A stretch of 64,000 bases of DNA, taken from the NCBI GenBank assembly GCA_950295325.1, contig OX485809.1, positions 27,170,144 to 27,234,143 on the forward strand, given 5' to 3'. Below, in pieces: positions 59,287 to 64,000 of this stretch. Under the pieces are notes generated by a model. It was given only the letters and a program-made list of their open reading frames with translations. It was not told the origin of the DNA and made no database searches. This DNA is from Polytrichum commune (lineage: Eukaryota > Streptophyta > Polytrichopsida > Polytrichales > Polytrichaceae). Numbering within the stretch: position 1 is the stretch's first letter; each line of letters starts with the position of its first letter. The translations under genes and the position numbers were made by a program.

Positions 59287-60082
59287 TGAGGACATCAATC
59301 TCCTTTAGTGGGGGAGAGACGCTAGTAGCACACTTAGCTTCGAGGTTAATTGCTCCACAACATGAACTTGTTCTTTGGCTTGAGGGAATAAAGTCCAAAC
59401 TTTAGTGGTGCAAAGAGAAAAGTATGAGATGAGGTCCTAGTCTTGTACTTGTGCTTGGTTAATGGAAGAGGGGGAATAGACATGCCAAACTAGGTTGGGT
59501 AAGCCGAGTAATTGGGGGCCATGGCTTGGAGGGGCCTTGGATAAAACCAAGAAACCTCTTAGCAGTGGGCTTGTCCGGGCGGGGACAAGGTGATGGCGCG
59601 TGCTCATAAAAGTGCTACCCGCGAGCTAACGAGAGTTGGCGCATGGGAGTCATGAACCCATGTCTCGAAAGAGCAAAGTGGGAACCGAGTCGGGCGGGAC
59701 TTGGCATCACCCCCGTGCGATCGAGGCGTGGCTTAACAATGGAAAGCCATCTCGGAGTTGCAACCGAGACAACTTAGTGGAAGCGTTGAGGTCTCGCCTA
59801 GATGTGTCATGTTAGGCTAGTGAAGCCTAATGGGGGAGGCCCCAAAGGAGGGGCAACCCAAGTGAGTCTCAAAGTAGGTGGGTCTATTGTAGGTTAGGTC
59901 CTTGGAGGAGTTCCAAGGTCGCTAACGGACCGCCTAGTAACGACACCTTTGGGACTATGCCAAATTTGAAGATGCATTGTGGGGGTCGCGCCCTAAGGTA
60001 AACACAATGCCGCACCATAGAGGATGGCAACTTGAGAATTGGTGTGCCGACTACGAGTATAGTCGATGAGGGCATCGACTCC
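59287..60082 (+). other. E14 3' non-coding region
   Basis: Same non-coding stretch as in the other copies. Confidence 0.6.
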
Positions 60083-60098
60083 GTTTGGTGGGGGTGAG
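60083..60098 (+). other. E14 polypurine tract
   Basis: GTTTGGTGGGGGTGAG directly upstream of the 3' LTR. Confidence 0.8.
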
Positions 60099-61071
60099 TG
60101 TCGCGCACCTCTCCATGAGGAGTGCCCGAAACACCATGGGCACAAGGGGGACCCCGGAGTGACACCCGGGACTTGTGGCGCCGTTGGTGAGAGGGCCCAA
60201 GTGATCCTAGTGTGGGTGAGGGCCCCGGGCGTTGGGAACGCCTCCCACCCACGAAGACTAGGAGGCACAAGGGCAAGGCCATGAGCTATGCGTAGCTCAT
60301 GGCGTGGTGATTCTAGAATGCTCAAGAACACCTCAATCCGAGGTGTGAGCTAGGAGTTATGGCCATTTGAGTGGGGCGCTGTCCCGGGACAGCGCCCTGG
60401 TACAGCAGTGCTTGGGAGGGATTCCCGGGACTGCCAAGGTTCAAACAGGCATAACTTCCTCAAGACTTGCTCGAATGGAGCAAGTGAGGAGTCCATCGGC
60501 ATCTACGTGAAGCGTAGATGAGGATGGAGTGGTTGGTTGTTATGATCAGACATCATACAAGGAAGTTATGATGGTCTGAAGCTGCTGGGGGGTTCTAGGC
60601 CCAGCAGCTAAAGGAAAATGTCCACTTGGCCCCAACTCTTGGTAGGGAGACAAGAGGTTGGTTGACGGTGGGGTAGGGGCCCCGCGTGAAGTCCTAGAGG
60701 CTTATATGGGTGAGGTGGTGTGGCCTCACCCACCCGAGGCGGAACGGCAAGGCCTCCATGGGCTTTGGCCTATTGTGAGGCCATAGTTGCCTAGTATGGT
60801 TCGGGTTGTTGTAGTGTTGCTCCGGCAACGCGATGATCAACATAGGATTGGACTTCCATGGATGGAAGTCCACATTGGGGAAATGGTTTACCGATTAAGG
60901 GGTGAGTCCCGAAAGCAAAGTAGGAGGGTTGGTTCCCTCCTATGAACTATTGGTCCGGGGTAAGAGGAGCTATCCATTAGCATGGCGGAATGCGAATGGT
61001 TAGCGCTCGTAACCTTTGCTAGAAACGAAAATTGGCAAGATGGTCAAGGAGGGCTAGCAAGGGTTGCGACA
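60099..61071 (+). repeat. E14 3' LTR
   Basis: 973 bp, TGTCGC...GCGACA, followed by TCATA. Confidence 0.95.
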
Positions 61072-61076
61072 TCATA

Positions 61077-61918
61077 GGAGGGAACCAACCCTCCTACTTT
61101 GCTTTCGGGACTCACCCCTTAATCGGTAACCCATTTCCGCAATGTGGACTTCCATCCATGGAAGTCCAATCCTATGTTGATCATCGCGTTGCCGGAGCAA
61201 CACTACAACAACCCGAAGCATACTAGGCAACTATGGCCTCACAATGGGCCAATGTCCATGGAGGCCGTGCCGTTCGGCCTCGGGTGGGTGAGGCCACACC
61301 ACCTCACCCATATAAGCCTCTAGGACTCTACGCGGGGCCCCTACCCCACCGTCAACCAACCTCTTGTCTCTCTACCAAGAGTTGGGGCCAAGTGGACATT
61401 TTCCCTTAGCCGCTGGGCCTAGAAGCCCCCAGCAGCTTCAGACCATCATAAATTCCTTGTATGATGTCTGATTCCAGCAACCAACCACTTTATCTTCATC
61501 TACGCTTCACGTAGATGCCGATGGACTCCTCACTTGCCCCATTCGGGCAAGTGGTGAGGCAGTTATGCCTGATTTAACCTTGGCAGTCCCGGGAATCACT
61601 CCCAGGCACTGCTGTAGCAGGGCGCTGTCCCGGGACAGCACCCCACTAAAATGGCCATAACTCCTAGCTCACACCTCGGATTGAGGTGTTCTTGAGCATT
61701 CTAGAATCACCACGCCATGAGCTACGCATAGCTCATGGCCTCACCCTCATGCCTCCTAGTCTTTGTGGGTGGGAGGCGTTCCCAACGCCCGCGGCCCTCA
61801 CCCACACTAGGATCACTTGGGCCCTCTCACCAACGGCGCCACAAGTCCCGGGTGTCACTCCGGGGTCCCCCTTGTGCCCATGGTGTTTCGGCCACTCCTC
61901 ATGGAGAGGTGCGCGACA
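61077..61918 (-). repeat. E13 3' LTR, second piece
   Basis: Continues the LTR begun at 53942 after the E14 insertion. It ends at the TGTCGC-type start (minus strand), followed by the purine tract. Confidence 0.9.
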
Positions 61919-61934
61919 CTCACCCCCACCAAAC
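61919..61934 (-). other. E13 polypurine tract
   Basis: Minus strand GTTTGGTGGGGGTGAG against the 3' LTR. Confidence 0.8.
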
Positions 61935-62731
61935 GGAGTCGATGCCCTCATCGACTATACTCGTAGTCGGCACACCAATTCTCAAGTTGCCATCCTCTAT
62001 GGTGCCGCATTGTGTTTACCTTAGGGCGCGACCCCCACAATGCATCTTCAAATTTGGCATAGTCCCAAAGGTGTCGTTCCTAGGTGGTCCGTTAGGGACC
62101 TTGGATCTCTCATCCAAGGACCTAACCTACACTAGACCCACCTACTTTGGGACTCACTTGGGTTGCCCCTCCTTTGGGGCCTCCCCCGTTAGGCTCCACT
62201 AGCCTAACGTGACACATCTAGGCGAGACCTCAACGCTTCCACTAAGTTGTCTCGGTTGCAACTCCGAGATGGCTTTCCATTGTTAAGCCACGCCTCGATC
62301 GCACGGGGGTGATGCCAAGTCCCGCCCGACTCGGTTCCCACTTTGCTCTTTCGAGACATGGGTTCATGACTCCCATGCGCCAACTCTCGTTAGCTCGCGG
62401 GTAGCACTTTTATGAGCACGCGCCATCACCTTGTCCCCGCCCGGACAAGCCCACAACTAAGAAGTTTTTTGGTTTTATCCAAGGCCCCTCCTAGCCATGG
62501 CCCCAATTACTCGGCTTACCCAACCTAGTTTGGCATATCTATTCCCCCTCTTCCACTAACCAAGCACAAGTACAAGACTAGGACCTCATCTCGTACTTTT
62601 CTCTTTGCACCACTAAAGTTTGGACTTTATTCCCTCAAGCCAAAGAACAAGTTCATGTTGTGGAGCAATTAGCCTCGAAGCTAAGTGTGCTACTAGCGTC
62701 TCTCCCCCACTAAAGGAGATTGATGTCCTCA

Positions 62732-63155
62732 TCAATGCCTACGCTTCATTTTATTGGAATGTCTAGCCTTAGTTTCTTCAAAGTGCTTTACCAATTCCTT
62801 GGCGTTCGTCATGTCTCTTGCCGCTACCCAAACGGCTTCTTTCTCATGGTATCCTCACCATTTCACCAAGTACTCTTTTGTACATTTTCTTTCATTTTCA
62901 CTTGGTCTTCCTACACTTGAGGATGCCCTCTTACCTCATGTTCCAAATGACCTCCACAAGGTCAGAAGGTGGCTTACTCACTTGCTTGTGATCGGGCCAC
63001 AACGTATATTCCGTGAATGGCTTTAGTAATGAGACATGAAATGTTAGATGCACTTTGATCTCGGGCGGTAATTCCAACTTATATATGTCCTTGAACACTT
63101 GTTCCACAATGGAAAACGAAGCTCCAATTTTGGACATGAACTTTTGGAGCGAGGC
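62732..63155 (-). pseudogene. E13 integrase tail and chromodomain remnant
   Basis: Minus strand: KFMSKIGASFSIVEQVFKD, then LELPPEIKVHLTFHVSLLKP and a degenerate chromodomain ending at 62732. All upstream pol is missing because the E15 LTR joins at 63156. Confidence 0.82.
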
Positions 63156-64000
63156 TGTCGCAACCCTTGCTAGGTCCCTTAACAATCTTGCCAATTTTCG
63201 TTTCTAGCAAAGGTTACGAGCGCTAACCATTCGCATTCCGCCATGCTAATGGATAGCTCCTCTTACCCCGGACCAATAGTTCATAGGAGGGAACCAACCC
63301 TCCTACTTTGCTTTCGGGACTCACCCCTTAATTGGTAGCCCATTTCCCCAATGTGGACTTCCATCCATGGAAGTCCAATCCTATGTTGATCATCGCGTTG
63401 CCGGAGCAACACTACAACAACCCGAAGCATACTAGGCAACTATGGCCTCACAATAGGCCAAAGCCCATGGAGGCCTTGCCGTTCGGCCTCGGGTGGGTGA
63501 GGCCACACCACCTCACCCATATAAGCCTCTAGGACTCTACACGGAGCCCCTACCCCACCGCCAACCAACCTCTTGTCTCTCTACCAAGAGTTGGGGCCAA
63601 GTGGACATTTTCCCTTAGCTGCTGGGCCTAGAACCCCCCCAGCAGCTTCAGACCATCATAACTTCCTTGTATGATGTCTGATCATAACAACCAACGACTC
63701 CATCCTCATCTACGCTTCACGTAGATGCCGATGGACTCCTCGCTTGCCCCATTCGGGCAAGTCTTGAGGAAGTTATGCGTGTTTGAACCTTGGCAGTCCC
63801 GGGAATCACTCCCAGGCACTGCTGTACCAGGGCGCTGTCCCGGGACAGCGCCCCACTCAAATGGCCATAACTCCTAGCTCACACCTCCGATTGAGGTGTT
63901 CTTGAGCTTTCTAGAATCACCACGCCATGAGCTACGCATAGCTCATGGCCTTACCCTTGTGCCTCCTAGTCTTCGTGGGTGGGAGGCGTTCCCAACGCCC
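63156..64000 (-). repeat. E15, LTR running off the window
   Basis: 845 bp of a minus-strand LTR, starting 'tgtcgcaacccttgctaggtccc', joined to the integrase tail of E13. Whether it is a solo LTR or the end of an element cannot be seen. Confidence 0.9.

Larger units (their letters stand above)
54072..61071 (+). mobile_element. E14, complete but coding-defective gypsy retrotransposon
   Basis: 7000 bp with 973-bp LTRs that differ at one position by eye ('gcctggg'/'gcttggg'). It is flanked by perfect duplications TCATA (54067-54071 and 61072-61076) inside the LTR of E13. Order and defects are as in E1 and E2. It is the only copy whose integrase tail keeps the original frame ('actccaaagttc', ~58875) while the other readable copies carry one extra A. 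Confidence 0.95.
53942..63155 (-). mobile_element. E13, minus gypsy copy, 3' LTR and 3' part only
   Basis: The 3' LTR is split by E14: 53942-54071 plus 61077-61918 give 972 bp. Then follow the purine tract (61919-61934), the 3' non-coding region and the chromodomain/integrase tail to 63155, where another LTR (E15) cuts in. The LTR abuts satellite at 53941 with flank GAGAG. The other end is outside the window or lost. Confidence 0.88.

Noticed and set aside
1..64000. Assigning a species or clade
   Set aside because: Element families show only a land plant; I cannot separate fern, gymnosperm or angiosperm from these sequences without a search.

Overview
The window is nuclear DNA of a land plant that I cannot name. 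The evidence is eukaryotic: chromodomain-type Ty3/gypsy retrotransposons with an initiator-tRNA-Met primer site (TGGTATCAGAGC), hAT and Mutator-like (SWIM) transposase remnants, an 89-base GT-AG intron, and long satellite arrays. I see no prokaryotic gene organisation, and no intact host gene can be claimed.

Layout. (1) 1-25346 is a nest of one gypsy family with ~975-bp LTRs. An old plus-strand element (1-311 and 15484-18583, 'E4') was hit by a copy that is now a solo LTR (312-15483, TSD GTTGG). That solo LTR was then hit twice, by minus-strand element E1 (369-7464, TSD ACCCC) and plus-strand element E2 (8212-15285). A further plus element, E5 (18584-25346), follows; its two LTRs belong to different subtypes and it has no TSD. 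(2) 25347-32294 is a 75/76-bp satellite array. (3) 32295-48430 is a mosaic: a gene fragment (minus), an LTR piece without ends, a second gypsy family (minus; gag and protease remnants) interrupted by a 2.1-kb LTR-like insertion and a 2.1-kb hAT-like transposon, unclassified AT-rich and GC-rich stretches, a second inverted copy of the gene fragment (plus), and a nearly readable MULE/SWIM transposase gene (minus). (4) 48431-53941 is the same satellite in inverted orientation. (5) 53942-64000 is the first family again: minus element E13 (3' LTR and 3' part), with full plus element E14 (54072-61071, TSD TCATA) inside its LTR, and another minus LTR (E15) running off the window.

The most unusual system is the first gypsy family. 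All five readable copies (E1, E2, E4, E5, E14) share the same lesions: no recognisable gag, a reverse transcriptase without its catalytic core, the RT-RNase H junction tandemly repeated 3-4 times in ~230-bp units, an RNase H Asp replaced by Gly, a lost integrase zinc ligand and an amber codon between the two integrase catalytic aspartates. Yet E1 has LTRs identical by eye and a perfect TSD. The family therefore looks like a lineage that amplified after losing its own enzymes, mobilised in trans. All three insertions whose target can be read landed inside LTRs of the same family. The LTR itself is tiled with stem-loops, including a perfect 24-bp palindrome.

The second notable structure is the region 25-54 kb: inverted satellite arrays outside and inverted gene fragments inside, forming an interrupted palindrome of about 28 kb. 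All boundaries and comparisons were made by eye; percent identities were not computed.
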